A stretch of 38,586 bases of DNA from Methylococcaceae bacterium. Its GTDB lineage: Bacteria > Pseudomonadota > Gammaproteobacteria > Methylococcales > Methylomonadaceae. This document shows, in pieces, positions 19,652 through 28,284 of the stretch (its first letter is position 1; each line of letters begins with the position of its first letter). The notes under the pieces are model-generated. The model was not told where the DNA came from. It worked only from the letters and a program-made list of their open reading frames with translations, and did no database searches. The translations under genes and the position numbers were made by a program. The stretch spans positions 1 through 38,586 of the forward strand of contig JABFRM010000027.1 of NCBI GenBank assembly GCA_013141155.1, in the 5' to 3' direction.

Positions 19652-22138
19652 TCAAAGCGCCTGCAATACCTGCATCGGCGCTTTTTTAACCACATCCCGC
19701 AACCCCCAGTAACCCGTCACACCGATCACGGCCGCCGCAGCAACTGGCACAATCAGCCACAGCCAAAAGCTGGGATGATAAGTTAAATGCAGCACGTAAT
19801 GGTACAAAACTACCGTGACCACTTCCGCCAAAATAATCGCCAATACGCCAGAAATGAACCCCAACAAACAAAACTCCAAGATATGCGCCTTGTTCAATAG
19901 ACCACTGCTCGCACCCAAGGTACGCATCAACGCCCCTCTGTAGATGCGTTGGTCTAAAGTCGCATAAACGGCGGCGAACAGCACCGTAAACCCAGCGCCT
20001 AACGCCAAGTAAAACAGGTAATTAATCGCGGTGGTCAATTGCGCCAGAATAGTTTTAAATTGCGTCAAAATCAAATCAACTTCCAACACGGTAATGCTGG
20101 GATAATTTTTCACCAAGGTATTCAGGAAGTTTTTCTGCGGCGGACTCAGATAAAAACTGGTCATAAAGGTATGCGCGTACTGCTCCAGACTGCCCGGCGA
20201 AAAAATCATGTAAAAATTCGGCTGCATGGTTTCCCATTGCACTTTACGCAAGCTACTCACCCGCGCGGTGAACTGTTCGCTGCCGATGCTAAAAGTCAGC
20301 ACATCATCCAGTTTGATTTGCAGGTTTTCGGCCAGTTTTTGTTCGACCGACACCAAGCCCGCTTTAACGTCTTGCGCCCACCAATCACCGCCCGTTAGCT
20401 GATTGTCTTTAGGCAAATCGGCCGACCACGTAAGGCTTAGGTCACGTTCGGTGGCTTCTTTACCCGCTGATTCTTTCGACACCCGTTGTTGCACGGGCGT
20501 GTCGTTGATTTTGATTAAACGCCCACTCACCACCGGATAAAAAGGGTTGTCATTGTGCGTCTCATTTTTTAAATCTTGCTGCATGGCGGGCAGTTGTTCT
20601 TTAAAAATGTTCAGCGCAAAATGGTTGGGGGCGTTGGCAGGCAAATGCTGTTGCCAATCGTCCACCAAATCATCTTTCACCGTCAGGCTCAACACCATCG
20701 CCATGATGGTGATACTAAACGCCAGAATTTGGCTGATGCTGGCTTGGCGTTCTTGCAATAAATTTTGCAAACCAAAACGCCAAGTGAGCGATAAACGCGG
20801 CAGTTGAGAGCGGCTTACTGTGAGTAGCCCATAGACCAGTAGCATGAGCAGCAACAAGCAACCTAAACCACTGCCGATGATGGTGACCGTCATACGCAGG
20901 TCATGAGTATAACGCCAAATCAGGATGCCGATAATCGCTGTCGCTAAGCCATACACAAACCAAGCACTGGCAGGCAGCGGTTGTAACTCGCGGCGCAACA
21001 CGCGCAATGCGGAAACATGCTGCAAGCGCAAGATCGGCGGCAAAGCGAAGCCTAACAAAATCGCCATGCCAGTGATAAAGCCAAAACTCAGTGCCAATAA
21101 ACTGGGCGGCGCGAGTTGTTGGGGCAATAGCGCATATAAGACTTGCATTAATAACGCTTGCGCCATCCAGCCAAACAAGCAGCCAATGCTACAAGCAACA
21201 ATGCCTAACACCAGAATTTGAATGGTATATAAACTTAAAATTTGCGATTGGGTACAACCTAAGCAGCGCAAAATGGCGGCTGCATCAAAATGCCGTTCGG
21301 TGTAACGGCGGGTGGTCATGGCAATTGCCACGCCCGCAATCAATACCACCACAATGCTGGACAACCCCAAATATCGTTCTGCGCGGGTAAGCGCGCCACC
21401 GACTTCAGGGCGATCTTCATGGATGTCTAAAACACGCTGCGAGGGATTCAACTGCGGCTTTAACCATGCCTTAAAATCCGCTAACGGCTTCACATCACCC
21501 GCGTATTGAAAGAAATAATGCACATGACTGCCTGGCTGAATGATATTGGTGGCGGGCAAATCAGCCGCATTCATCATCACCCGTGGCGACAGGCTGTACA
21601 TATCGCCACGTTTGTCGGGTTCGTAAGTAATTACATGCGTGACCTTTAAGGTTTTTTCGCCGACGGTTAAGTCATCGCCTAATTTTAGGCCCAAGGCAGA
21701 CAACACCCGTTTTTCCACCCACACCGTATGGGGTTCTGGACCTTGATACAATTTTTGTTCGGTAGCGTAATCGCTATTGCTATGTTTTAAGTAACCACGC
21801 AGGGGATAGTGGTCACTCACCGCTTTGATCCCCGCTAAGAGCAACTGCTCATGTTCAATCAAGACGCTGGTGAATTCAACTGTTTGAGCTTGCTTCAAAC
21901 CGAGTTGTGTGGCTTTTTCTTGCCAACTATTGATCTGTGGCGCGGGGCTGCTCACCACTAAATCTGCCGCCAAAAATTCCGCCGCTTGCGTGGTCATGGT
22001 GTTTTGTAAACGGTCAGCAAACAGGCTGATGGCTGATGAACCTGTCACCGCGATAATCAACGCCAACAATAGAATGGTCAATTCACCGGAACGATAGTCG
22101 CGTTGCAGCAAACGCAACGCCAGCTTGAAGGTGTTCAT
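19652..22138 (-). CDS. ybbP: FtsX-like ABC transporter permease, YbbP type
   Basis: Large inner-membrane permease of 828 residues. The start at 22138 ([31 protein letters not shown]) overlaps the stop codon of the ATPase gene by four bases (ATGA); an upstream in-frame ATG at 22177 would extend into the ATPase gene. A first membrane helix is followed by a periplasmic domain, then FtsX cores (SSIVVVLIAGVAIAMTTRRYTERHFDAAAILRCLGCT and ALGAGFTVLFAAVYATLDQR) with RTLGAS-type coupling sequences. It belongs to the MacB-like mechanotransmission group and forms a complex with the adjacent ATPase. E. coli has the same ybbA-ybbP order beside tesA. The substrate is not known. Confidence 0.93.
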   Translation of the reverse strand: MNTFKLALRLLQRDYRSGELTILLLALIIAVTGSSAISLFADRLQNTMTTQAAEFLAADLVVSSPAPQINSWQEKATQLGLKQAQTVEFTSVLIEHEQLLLAGIKAVSDHYPLRGYLKHSNSDYATEQKLYQGPEPHTVWVEKRVLSALGLKLGDDLTVGEKTLKVTHVITYEPDKRGDMYSLSPRVMMNAADLPATNIIQPGSHVHYFFQYAGDVKPLADFKAWLKPQLNPSQRVLDIHEDRPEVGGALTRAERYLGLSSIVVVLIAGVAIAMTTRRYTERHFDAAAILRCLGCTQSQILSLYTIQILVLGIVACSIGCLFGWMAQALLMQVLYALLPQQLAPPSLLALSFGFITGMAILLGFALPPILRLQHVSALRVLRRELQPLPASAWFVYGLATAIIGILIWRYTHDLRMTVTIIGSGLGCLLLLMLLVYGLLTVSRSQLPRLSLTWRFGLQNLLQERQASISQILAFSITIMAMVLSLTVKDDLVDDWQQHLPANAPNHFALNIFKEQLPAMQQDLKNETHNDNPFYPVVSGRLIKINDTPVQQRVSKESAGKEATERDLSLTWSADLPKDNQLTGGDWWAQDVKAGLVSVEQKLAENLQIKLDDVLTFSIGSEQFTARVSSLRKVQWETMQPNFYMIFSPGSLEQYAHTFMTSFYLSPPQKNFLNTLVKNYPSITVLEVDLILTQFKTILAQLTTAINYLFYLALGAGFTVLFAAVYATLDQRIYRGALMRTLGASSGLLNKAHILEFCLLGFISGVLAIILAEVVTVVLYHYVLHLTYHPSFWLWLIVPVAAAAVIGVTGYWGLRDVVKKAPMQVLQAL
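19655..19687 (+). terminator. Terminator of the oxidase/cytochrome/Sco transcript
   Basis: AAGCGCC (19655-19661) pairs with GGCGCTT (19677-19683) and the T run continues to 19687. It ends the plus-strand transcript of the Sco gene, and lies inside the last codons of the convergent ABC permease gene, so termination signal and coding sequence overlap. Confidence 0.65.
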
Positions 22139-22827
22139 AGCATACATCCCGCTTCTAGCGTAATGGCACGCTGGCAACGCGCGGCTAAAGCGGGGTCATG
22201 CGTGACTAAAATCAGCGTGGTTTGGTTTTCAACATTCAGTTGAAATAACAATTCAATGATGTGCGCCCCCGTTTTTTGGTCAAGATTGCCGGTGGGTTCG
22301 TCTGCGAACAGAATCTTTGGTTGGGTGACGAACGCACGCGCCAATGCCACCCGCTGTTGCTCGCCTCCAGACAGTTGCTTAGGCGTATGTGTTAGCCGAT
22401 GCCCCAGTTCTACGCGCTGTAAAAACTCAGTGGCAATACTTTTAGCCTTTGGGTTACCGCCCAATTCCAATGGCAACATCACATTTTCTAACGCAGTCAA
22501 CCCCGGCAACAATTGAAAAGACTGGAACACAAAACCAATCAATTGATTGCGGAGTTTCGCGCGACCGTCTTCATTCAATGCGGTGAGCGATTGCCCTTGC
22601 AAAAATACTTCACCGATACTGGGTGTATCTAATCCTGCCAGCAACCCTAACAAGGTAGATTTACCAGAACCAGATGCGCCGATAATCGCCAGACTTTCAC
22701 CCGCATTGATGTTTAAGTTGATATCTGTCAGGATGGTTAAAGCACCTGATGAAGTCGCCACGGTTTTGCTTAAGTGACGGGTTTCAAGCAGGCTATTATT
22801 TGAATGATGGGTTTGAGGTTTCAGCAT
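22135..22827 (-). CDS. ybbA: ABC transporter ATP-binding protein, YbbA type
   Basis: LolD/MacB-class ATPase partner of the permease. Walker A is [12 protein letters not shown], the Q-loop lies in [24 protein letters not shown], the signature is [15 protein letters not shown], Walker B is [12 protein letters not shown] and the switch histidine is in LILVTHD. The start at 22827 gives 230 residues, normal for the class. An in-frame ATG at 22932 would overlap the divergent esterase gene by about 100 bases. The chosen ATG shares the palindrome CATG with the esterase start on the other strand, and no clear ribosome binding site precedes it, so the start is less certain than the identity. Confidence 0.93.
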   Translation of the reverse strand: MLKPQTHHSNNSLLETRHLSKTVATSSGALTILTDINLNINAGESLAIIGASGSGKSTLLGLLAGLDTPSIGEVFLQGQSLTALNEDGRAKLRNQLIGFVFQSFQLLPGLTALENVMLPLELGGNPKAKSIATEFLQRVELGHRLTHTPKQLSGGEQQRVALARAFVTQPKILFADEPTGNLDQKTGAHIIELLFQLNVENQTTLILVTHDPALAARCQRAITLEAGCML

Positions 22828-23425
22828 GTTAAAAGTGATATGGGCAGTATTAATGGTGATGGTGTCAACCGGCGCAGTAGCGAAAAATATTCTGGTGGTC
22901 GGCGATAGTCTCTGTGCAGCGCACGGCATCAATGCCGAACAAGGCTGGGTGACGTTATTACAGCATAAATTGCAGGTTGAAAATAAGTCTTTTCAGGTCT
23001 TCAATGAATGTATCAGCGGCGACACCTCCGCAGGCGGTTTAGCCAGGATTGATGCGATTTTAAGCAAACACAAACCAGATATTCTGTTATTGGAATTGGG
23101 CGCGAATGATGGTTTACGCGGTTTGTCGCCTAAAATCATGCAGGCTAATTTAACTGAAATCACCCAGCGCGCCCAAAAACTCGGTGCGAAAGTGTTGCTA
23201 TTAGGTATCCGTATTCCGCTAAATTATGGCAAACGTTATTCGGATATGTTCTATGCAGTATACCCAGCTTTGGAGAAAAATCTAAAAGTGGGTTTAGTGC
23301 CGTTTATGCTGGAAGATGTGGCACTGAATAAAGAGTTGATGCAAGCCGATGGGTTACATCCCAACGCTGCCGCGCAACCCATTTTGTTGGAAACGATTTG
23401 GGGGCATTTGAAGGGGTTGTTGTAG
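22826..23425 (+). CDS. tesA: TesA-like GDSL esterase / lysophospholipase
   Basis: Periplasmic SGNH hydrolase (thioesterase I / arylesterase / lysophospholipase L1). The signal peptide spans about residues 1-18 (VIWAVLMVMVSTGAVA). Block I is VVGDSLCAAHG with the nucleophile Ser, block II has SGDTSAGG, block III is LELGANDGLRG and block V is DGLHPNAAAQP with the catalytic Asp and His. GDSLCAAHG differs from the common GDSLSAGYG beside the nucleophile. The length of 199 residues fits. GAGG lies about 10 bases upstream of the ATG. It is divergent from ybbA, as in E. coli. Confidence 0.94.
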   Translation: MLKVIWAVLMVMVSTGAVAKNILVVGDSLCAAHGINAEQGWVTLLQHKLQVENKSFQVFNECISGDTSAGGLARIDAILSKHKPDILLLELGANDGLRGLSPKIMQANLTEITQRAQKLGAKVLLLGIRIPLNYGKRYSDMFYAVYPALEKNLKVGLVPFMLEDVALNKELMQADGLHPNAAAQPILLETIWGHLKGLL

Positions 23426-23437
23426 GCGGTTCAAGCA

Positions 23438-23755
23438 TCAAATCGTATCACGCTGGTAAAACGCTTGGCCGACACGCGCAATGTGATCCAACAAGTCAGC
23501 ATTGTCAATTTGAGCGTATAACGATAAATCAAAGCTATAAGGCAACAACAAGTCATCAATTTCAGTTTCAATACGGTTGAGGGTCGCATACGTCAAACCA
23601 TCACCCAAGAGCGTCAGGTCAATGTCTGAGCCGTTGCGGTAATTGCCTTTTGCCCGCGAACCGTACAGCAATGCTTGCTGTACCTCATGATGCTGCTTAA
23701 GCACATCCTGTATTGCACTAATGGTGCTTTCCTTGAGTCCGTAACGATTGCCCAT
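23438..23755 (-). CDS. mntA: MntA-type minimal nucleotidyltransferase antitoxin
   Basis: Small nucleotidyltransferase of the polymerase beta superfamily, 105 residues. GSRAKGNYRNGSDIDL contains the exact GS-x10-D-x-D motif (Gly32-Ser33, Asp44, Asp46) that binds Mg-ATP. In characterised MntA-HepT pairs it AMPylates a tyrosine of HepT and so neutralises it. The start at 23755 (MGNRYGLKES) fits family length; the in-frame ATG at 23851 would overlap the toxin gene. It follows hepT by 13 bases, the usual toxin-first order. Confidence 0.9.
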   Translation of the reverse strand: MGNRYGLKESTISAIQDVLKQHHEVQQALLYGSRAKGNYRNGSDIDLTLLGDGLTYATLNRIETEIDDLLLPYSFDLSLYAQIDNADLLDHIARVGQAFYQRDTI

Positions 23756-23768
23756 AGTCGTTTTGCAA

Positions 23769-24179
23769 TTATGGGTTATCGAGCAAGTTTCGCATGGTTT
23801 TTTCCAACTCGGCAAATAGTGCAAAAAAGCGCTCTTTAATGTTGTAAGCAATAGACTCCGCTGTTTCTTGATTGTATGTGTGACTGGTGCGGTTGCGGTC
23901 TTTGATCATATCCATCCAACTGTCGCCATCTTGAAGCAAGTCAAGCTTAAATGCTTCCCGCGTTGCGTCGCGTGAACCGTGAATATCTTGTTGGCCTTTT
24001 TCAATCAAGTAATCACGTAAAACATTCCAAGCGAGTTCATGCGTATATTCAAAAGCCTGAATCAGGCCTTGTTCTTCCAGTTCATTAAGTTCTTCTTTTG
24101 CAATAAACTTGGTCAATTGTTGCAATGCTTTTTGATAGTTTGCAAAACGTTGTTTCCAACGGACATCATCGTTATTCAT
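23769..24179 (-). CDS. hepT: HepT-type HEPN toxin
   Basis: HEPN-domain protein of the HI0074 / HepT family, 136 residues and mostly helical. DRNRTSHTY carries the RNase motif R-x4-H-x-Y with Arg95, His100 and Tyr102; Tyr102 is the predicted target of AMPylation by MntA. FEYTHELAWNVLRDYLIEKG is typical of the family. The motif is intact, so the toxin is predicted to be active. It forms a type VII toxin-antitoxin module with the downstream gene and lies beside an unusual tRNA gene, consistent with a mobile or stabilising role. Confidence 0.9.
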   Translation of the reverse strand: MNNDDVRWKQRFANYQKALQQLTKFIAKEELNELEEQGLIQAFEYTHELAWNVLRDYLIEKGQQDIHGSRDATREAFKLDLLQDGDSWMDMIKDRNRTSHTYNQETAESIAYNIKERFFALFAELEKTMRNLLDNP

Positions 24180-24330
24180 CTGTTACAGGCCTTTTATTGG
24201 TGTCAGTAATTTTATCGAGATGTTTGTGTGGCAGCAGCGCTTATACTTACGTTCGAGACGGCATGGTGGAGATTGCATGCCCAGACATTGCTGATACTGG
24301 ACAAGCCGTCATCTATTGCTTTGAATTATT

Positions 24331-24406
24331 TGGAGCCAATCTTCGGAGTTGAACCGACGATCTACTGATTACGAATCAGTTGCTCTACCAACTGAGCTAC
24401 ATCGGC
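24331..24406 (-). tRNA. tRNA-Thr(CGU), structurally abnormal at its 3' half
   Basis: Read on the minus strand from 24406 it gives a cloverleaf starting GCCGATG with D arm GCTC..GAGC, anticodon stem ACTGA/TCAGT, loop TTCGTAA (anticodon CGT, plus-strand bases 24371-24373), T loop TTCAACT and an encoded CCA at 24333-24331. Three defects are visible: position 7-66 is G-G, 49-65 is G-A, and the discriminator base is T where threonine tRNAs normally have A. Position 4-69 is a G-T wobble. The fold is still recognisable. It may work poorly, be a pseudogene, or be altered by past recombination at the 3' end. Confidence 0.8.
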
Positions 24407-24543
24407 AAACGGATAATACCGAGACTGGATAAGATTTGCAATCTTAATGTTAACGGTTGAAGTTGGTCGTATTTCTAGCCTTTCTTGCTGATATTAAATG
24501 TTTTTTGCTTCGAATTATATAATCGTTGATTTTTGATAACAAT

Positions 24544-25716
24544 TCATTGGCGGCGATCAGATATTGCAATGGATTTAATGTCTTGAGTGCGAACAGTGTT
24601 ATGTTTTTTCACAAGTTGGTAAAAATCAAATCCACCACCACCTTCCCAGCATATATCCTTCGAAATTCCGCCATCTTCACCTTGAACAACTAACTGGAGT
24701 CGTTTTACTGCATAGTCAATTATATGATCTCCAATATCAATTCCTATATATTTTCTATTCATCTTGTGAGCCGTTGACAACGTACTCCCAGAACCAAGGA
24801 ATGCGTCTAAAACCAAATCGTTTTCATTAGTTGCTATATCTAAAATTCTTTGAATAAGTCGTTCTGGTTTTGGTGTATCAAAGACAGGCATGTTGTGAAA
24901 TAGTTTTAGAATATGTTTTTTGGCTTCTTTGGTAGTTCCTACATCCTTGCCAAGCCAAATTGTTTCTGGAGTAACGCCTGCTTTGGCTGTTACTAAAAAC
25001 TTCTTAATTCTTGGGACGCAATTACCATTTGTACCAAACCAAATATTTTTATCATCTATTTCTTTTAACATTCTGCTTTCGTTATAAACCCAACATCTTC
25101 CGTTTGGGGGTAAGTGTTTTTTCCCGGAAGGGGATGTAATTTCATAAAATTGTGATGCTACTGCATGACCTGCTTGAACATTAGCCGAAACTGACTGCCA
25201 TAACCCTCTAGGGTCATTATCAGGATTCTTATATCTTGCAAGAATTTCCTCAGTAATTGGTAATAAGTTTCTGGTTTTTTCAAAAAGTTTCTTGTTTGCC
25301 GCATAGACTAGAATATACTCATGATTATTAGAAAATACTTTTCGATTTTCACGAGTCGTTCTTTGTTGCCAAATTATTGTAGTAACAAATTTTTCTCTCC
25401 CAAATATTTTATCTGCAGCTACTTTTAAATAATGCACCTCGCTGTCGTCAATAGATATCCATATACTGCCATTATCGCTTAATAGTGGTTTAAGTTTATA
25501 TAAAATTTCTGAAATATTATTTATCCAATCTTCATGACTGGATTGATCATCATAATGCGTATATTTCTCGCCATTGTTATACGGAGGATCAATATATATA
25601 CACTTAACTTTATTATTATACTGACTGAGCTCGTCAAGTACATTGAAACTATCACCATGTATAATTTTGTTTTCGGTGTCGACAAAAACCGAGTACTTAT
25701 CAATTTTTTCAAGCAT
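24544..25716 (-). CDS. Beta-class DNA methyltransferase (second methylase of the R-M operon)
   Basis: SAM-dependent amino-methyltransferase of 390 residues. The catalytic motif IDPPYNNG (Asp43-Tyr46) comes first and the SAM-binding motif VLDAFLGSGSTLSTAHKMNRKYIGIDI comes near residue 305-330, so motif order is IV then I, the beta class (as in type III Mod subunits and many type II enzymes). DPPY is more usual for N6-adenine than N4-cytosine, but does not settle it. The recognition region would lie between the motifs. It is the last gene of a minus-strand operon, 22 bases after the D12-class methylase. Confidence 0.9.
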   Translation of the reverse strand: MLEKIDKYSVFVDTENKIIHGDSFNVLDELSQYNNKVKCIYIDPPYNNGEKYTHYDDQSSHEDWINNISEILYKLKPLLSDNGSIWISIDDSEVHYLKVAADKIFGREKFVTTIIWQQRTTRENRKVFSNNHEYILVYAANKKLFEKTRNLLPITEEILARYKNPDNDPRGLWQSVSANVQAGHAVASQFYEITSPSGKKHLPPNGRCWVYNESRMLKEIDDKNIWFGTNGNCVPRIKKFLVTAKAGVTPETIWLGKDVGTTKEAKKHILKLFHNMPVFDTPKPERLIQRILDIATNENDLVLDAFLGSGSTLSTAHKMNRKYIGIDIGDHIIDYAVKRLQLVVQGEDGGISKDICWEGGGGFDFYQLVKKHNTVRTQDIKSIAISDRRQ

Positions 25717-25738
25717 TTATAAAAAATCCAATTCAACT

Positions 25739-27118
25739 TTAGTTACTGCATACTAGGATTAACTCGCCATTATCACTTGCTTTAAGATGTTTTTCTGTGT
25801 GATTTAGCTTGCTATGTAAAAATACGCCGGGAGAATAAGATTTGGTATTTTTAAAATGTTGTTTTGCTAATGATAATAAATCATCTAATTGCATGACTCT
25901 CGGATGAGCATTATTATCTTTCTCATAAGGTGAATAAGACAGCATTAATGTTTTTCCTTTTTGAGCGACTTTTTTAAATAAATTACTAAATGCATCAGGA
26001 GCTTGAGATTTAATACAAAAAGCTGACTGATGGCGGTTATCGCGATATAACCCTCGGCTTAGCCTAATTGTTCCGCCAATGTTTGTCTTTGAAATTTCAG
26101 GAAAATCATTACGGCAGATTGTCTCAAGACCATGATAAAACCTACTATAGTGGTCTCGTGTATAAGGGGGGTCTGCATAAACAATGCTTACATCTTCAGG
26201 CAGTAAATCAAGTGCAACATTGTAATCCATACATAGTACTTCATGAGCGTGGGTAGAATTATTCACACCAATATATTTATGCAGCCAACTTTCAAAAGTA
26301 TCAAATACACAAAGCTCTCTATCTTTGTTTAGTTGTTGAATCAATTTTGCTTTTGGTTCTCCACTTTTATTTCTAGGTCTAATTGGTTGAGCGAATTGTT
26401 TGCCAACTGTGTTTACAAGATCACTTGCGGTACTTAATAATGCTGCCATTAATGTATTCCGAAGCTCCATTGGGGCTTGCTCAATTTCATACAAAATCAC
26501 ATCAATATTCACTGCTTGCTTATAAGAATAGTAAATGCCTCCAAAGTACCTTGTTGCAAGGAGTGTTACGCTTTCAAAATATTTCAAATTATTTATAGTT
26601 TCAGACAAAGCTACCTTTAAACCTTCGGCACCTTGAGCGGGAAAGTCAACAATTGCTCCATAAAGTGAACCATTTTCTAAGAAATCACAGACAGGTTCTA
26701 GGTCACCAACTGCCCCATTCTTGATAACTTCAATTTCATAATCAATTATCGATTTTAGCGATTTTTCCAAAGAGTTCTTAATCGTTGATGCTCTAGAATA
26801 ATCGCCATACTTAAGTATATTTTTATCTGAACAGGGATTAAGAAGTGCATTACAAATAATCTGAGAATATTTTTGAATATCTACAGAAACTACACGACGA
26901 TCTTTAGAGAGATATTGTGAAACAGCACCTGATCCAGCAAATAGATCACAAATCGCGCCGCGATTTGGGTCAGCTTCATCTGCGACATTTTTTATAAATT
27001 CTAGCAACCTTAGCTTGCTTCCAAGGTAATGTATTGTTCGGAATGGTTTACAAATAATATTCTCGACAATATTTTCTTGAGATGAAATGGAGGAAATTTC
27101 TAATTTATGTAAATGCAT
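25739..27118 (-). CDS. D12-class DNA adenine methyltransferase (first methylase of the R-M operon)
   Basis: N6-adenine methyltransferase of the Dam/D12 class, 459 residues. HYLGSKLRLLEFI (residues 30-42) and the SAM motif ICDLFAGSGAVSQYLS (56-71) are followed much later by the catalytic motif VSIVYADPPYTRDHYSRFY (DPPY near 337). The long spacer between them is the probable target recognition region. It starts 2 bases after the stop of the nuclease gene (TAA-TA-ATG), implying translational coupling. Having a different methylase class from its neighbour suggests that each modifies one strand of an asymmetric site. Confidence 0.92.
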   Translation of the reverse strand: MHLHKLEISSISSQENIVENIICKPFRTIHYLGSKLRLLEFIKNVADEADPNRGAICDLFAGSGAVSQYLSKDRRVVSVDIQKYSQIICNALLNPCSDKNILKYGDYSRASTIKNSLEKSLKSIIDYEIEVIKNGAVGDLEPVCDFLENGSLYGAIVDFPAQGAEGLKVALSETINNLKYFESVTLLATRYFGGIYYSYKQAVNIDVILYEIEQAPMELRNTLMAALLSTASDLVNTVGKQFAQPIRPRNKSGEPKAKLIQQLNKDRELCVFDTFESWLHKYIGVNNSTHAHEVLCMDYNVALDLLPEDVSIVYADPPYTRDHYSRFYHGLETICRNDFPEISKTNIGGTIRLSRGLYRDNRHQSAFCIKSQAPDAFSNLFKKVAQKGKTLMLSYSPYEKDNNAHPRVMQLDDLLSLAKQHFKNTKSYSPGVFLHSKLNHTEKHLKASDNGELILVCSN

Positions 27119-27120
27119 TA

Positions 27121-28245
27121 TTACACCATAAAAAAACTATAGACTGGGCTATTTTGTAATAGCCCTCTAATTTCACCTACAGGTTTCACAATTCGTTTCA
27201 TCCTATCGGTTCTACCAGTCCAATTAGCATTCATCCAATCCGCAATATCTAAGTATTTTTCGTCCATTTCTGGCATAAATAGTTTATAAATGAACATCCG
27301 AGTAGAAAGTCGGACAAATACGCCAATTGGTCTCCCTATTTGAGGATATTCAAGACCTGCCGCAGCTTCTAGTTCGAATCTATAATTTTGACTGACCACT
27401 GAAACACTTGGCCTTACTTCTATATTACCTAAGACTCTGTTAGATATAATGCTGCGTAATAAAATTCTTTGGCTATTATCTCCAGCAGTTGCGCCAAAGA
27501 AATTTTCGAATGTATTAATATCAAAATTCGCTTGATTCCAGCGATCACCGCTTCTAGGTATTTCCGCAAGCAATACAAGGTTGCTTTCTTGGAAACTCCA
27601 TTCTTGCGACTCATCTGTGCCTTGATCGTCGCTCCCAATTGCTTCATCTGCATAAATTTGCTGTGTTGGTGATATTGGATAATCTTGTCTGGCTCGCGCT
27701 CGCGCGCTATTTGCTCCTACTCTCTCCAAAACATCAACATCATTAAGTGGCTTGAGATAGCTATCTGACTGAACTAACCATTCATTCCAATAAGCTTCAA
27801 TTTTTAACAGTTCATCTTGAGATAAGTTTATGATTGCAAAAGCTTCACGATTTTTTCTTAATCCTCCAGCAGTTAAATTGCCAGAGCCAATCACTAAATC
27901 ACCGCCACCATCAGATTTTGTGAAGTAGCTAAGTTTTGGATGAAATAATGAGTTATTTGAATTATGCAAGAAAGCACGTATTTCAAGTGATTGATAAATA
28001 TCCTGAAAATCAGAAAGTCTTTCGATTGTGGATGTGTTTGTTATCTCATCAATCCCAACAATCAAATTATATATCCCTCTTTCTAACATTTTTTCAAACT
28101 CAACATCTGCTAGAAAAAGCTCTGCCCCTGTCCTTGAAACAAAAGCATACGCTCCTTTTCCTCCATTAGCTGAAGAACAAGATTTAATTAGAGCTTCATG
28201 TAAAGAGTAAGAATTAGAATAATTTGGATCTTGTATATGTAGCAA
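27121..28245 (-). CDS. BfiI/NgoFVII-like PLD-fold restriction endonuclease
   Basis: 374-residue protein with one phospholipase D active-site set: His102-Pro-Lys104 (LFHPKLSYF), then GSGNLTAGG with Asn123, and Glu134 in RKNREAF. From memory the metal-independent type IIS enzyme BfiI uses His105, Lys107, Asn125 and Glu136 in a chain of about 358 residues, so spacing and length agree closely. The C-terminal half (from about 205, including LLAEIPRSGDRWNQANF) would be the DNA-recognition domain, of B3-like fold in that family. The start is TTG at 28245 with GGAG 7 bases upstream; an ATG at 28249 is out of frame. The two methylase genes follow at once. Confidence 0.85.
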   Translation of the reverse strand: MLHIQDPNYSNSYSLHEALIKSCSSANGGKGAYAFVSRTGAELFLADVEFEKMLERGIYNLIVGIDEITNTSTIERLSDFQDIYQSLEIRAFLHNSNNSLFHPKLSYFTKSDGGGDLVIGSGNLTAGGLRKNREAFAIINLSQDELLKIEAYWNEWLVQSDSYLKPLNDVDVLERVGANSARARARQDYPISPTQQIYADEAIGSDDQGTDESQEWSFQESNLVLLAEIPRSGDRWNQANFDINTFENFFGATAGDNSQRILLRSIISNRVLGNIEVRPSVSVVSQNYRFELEAAAGLEYPQIGRPIGVFVRLSTRMFIYKLFMPEMDEKYLDIADWMNANWTGRTDRMKRIVKPVGEIRGLLQNSPVYSFFMV

Positions 28246-28264
28246 ACATAATCTCCTTGCAGTA

Positions 28265-28284
28265 TTGCTTTATCATCAAAGCAA
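28265..28284. promoter_or_regulatory. Inverted repeat upstream of the R-M operon
   Basis: TTGCTTT (28265-28271) and AAAGCAA (28278-28284) form a 7-base inverted repeat with a 6-base spacer, just upstream of the ribosome binding site of the nuclease gene. It may be an operator or leader hairpin limiting nuclease expression. No controller-protein gene is visible. Confidence 0.35.

Noticed and set aside
20039-21509. Several plus-strand frames opposite the ABC permease gene
   Set aside because: They lie antisense to a clear FtsX-like permease; no motifs.
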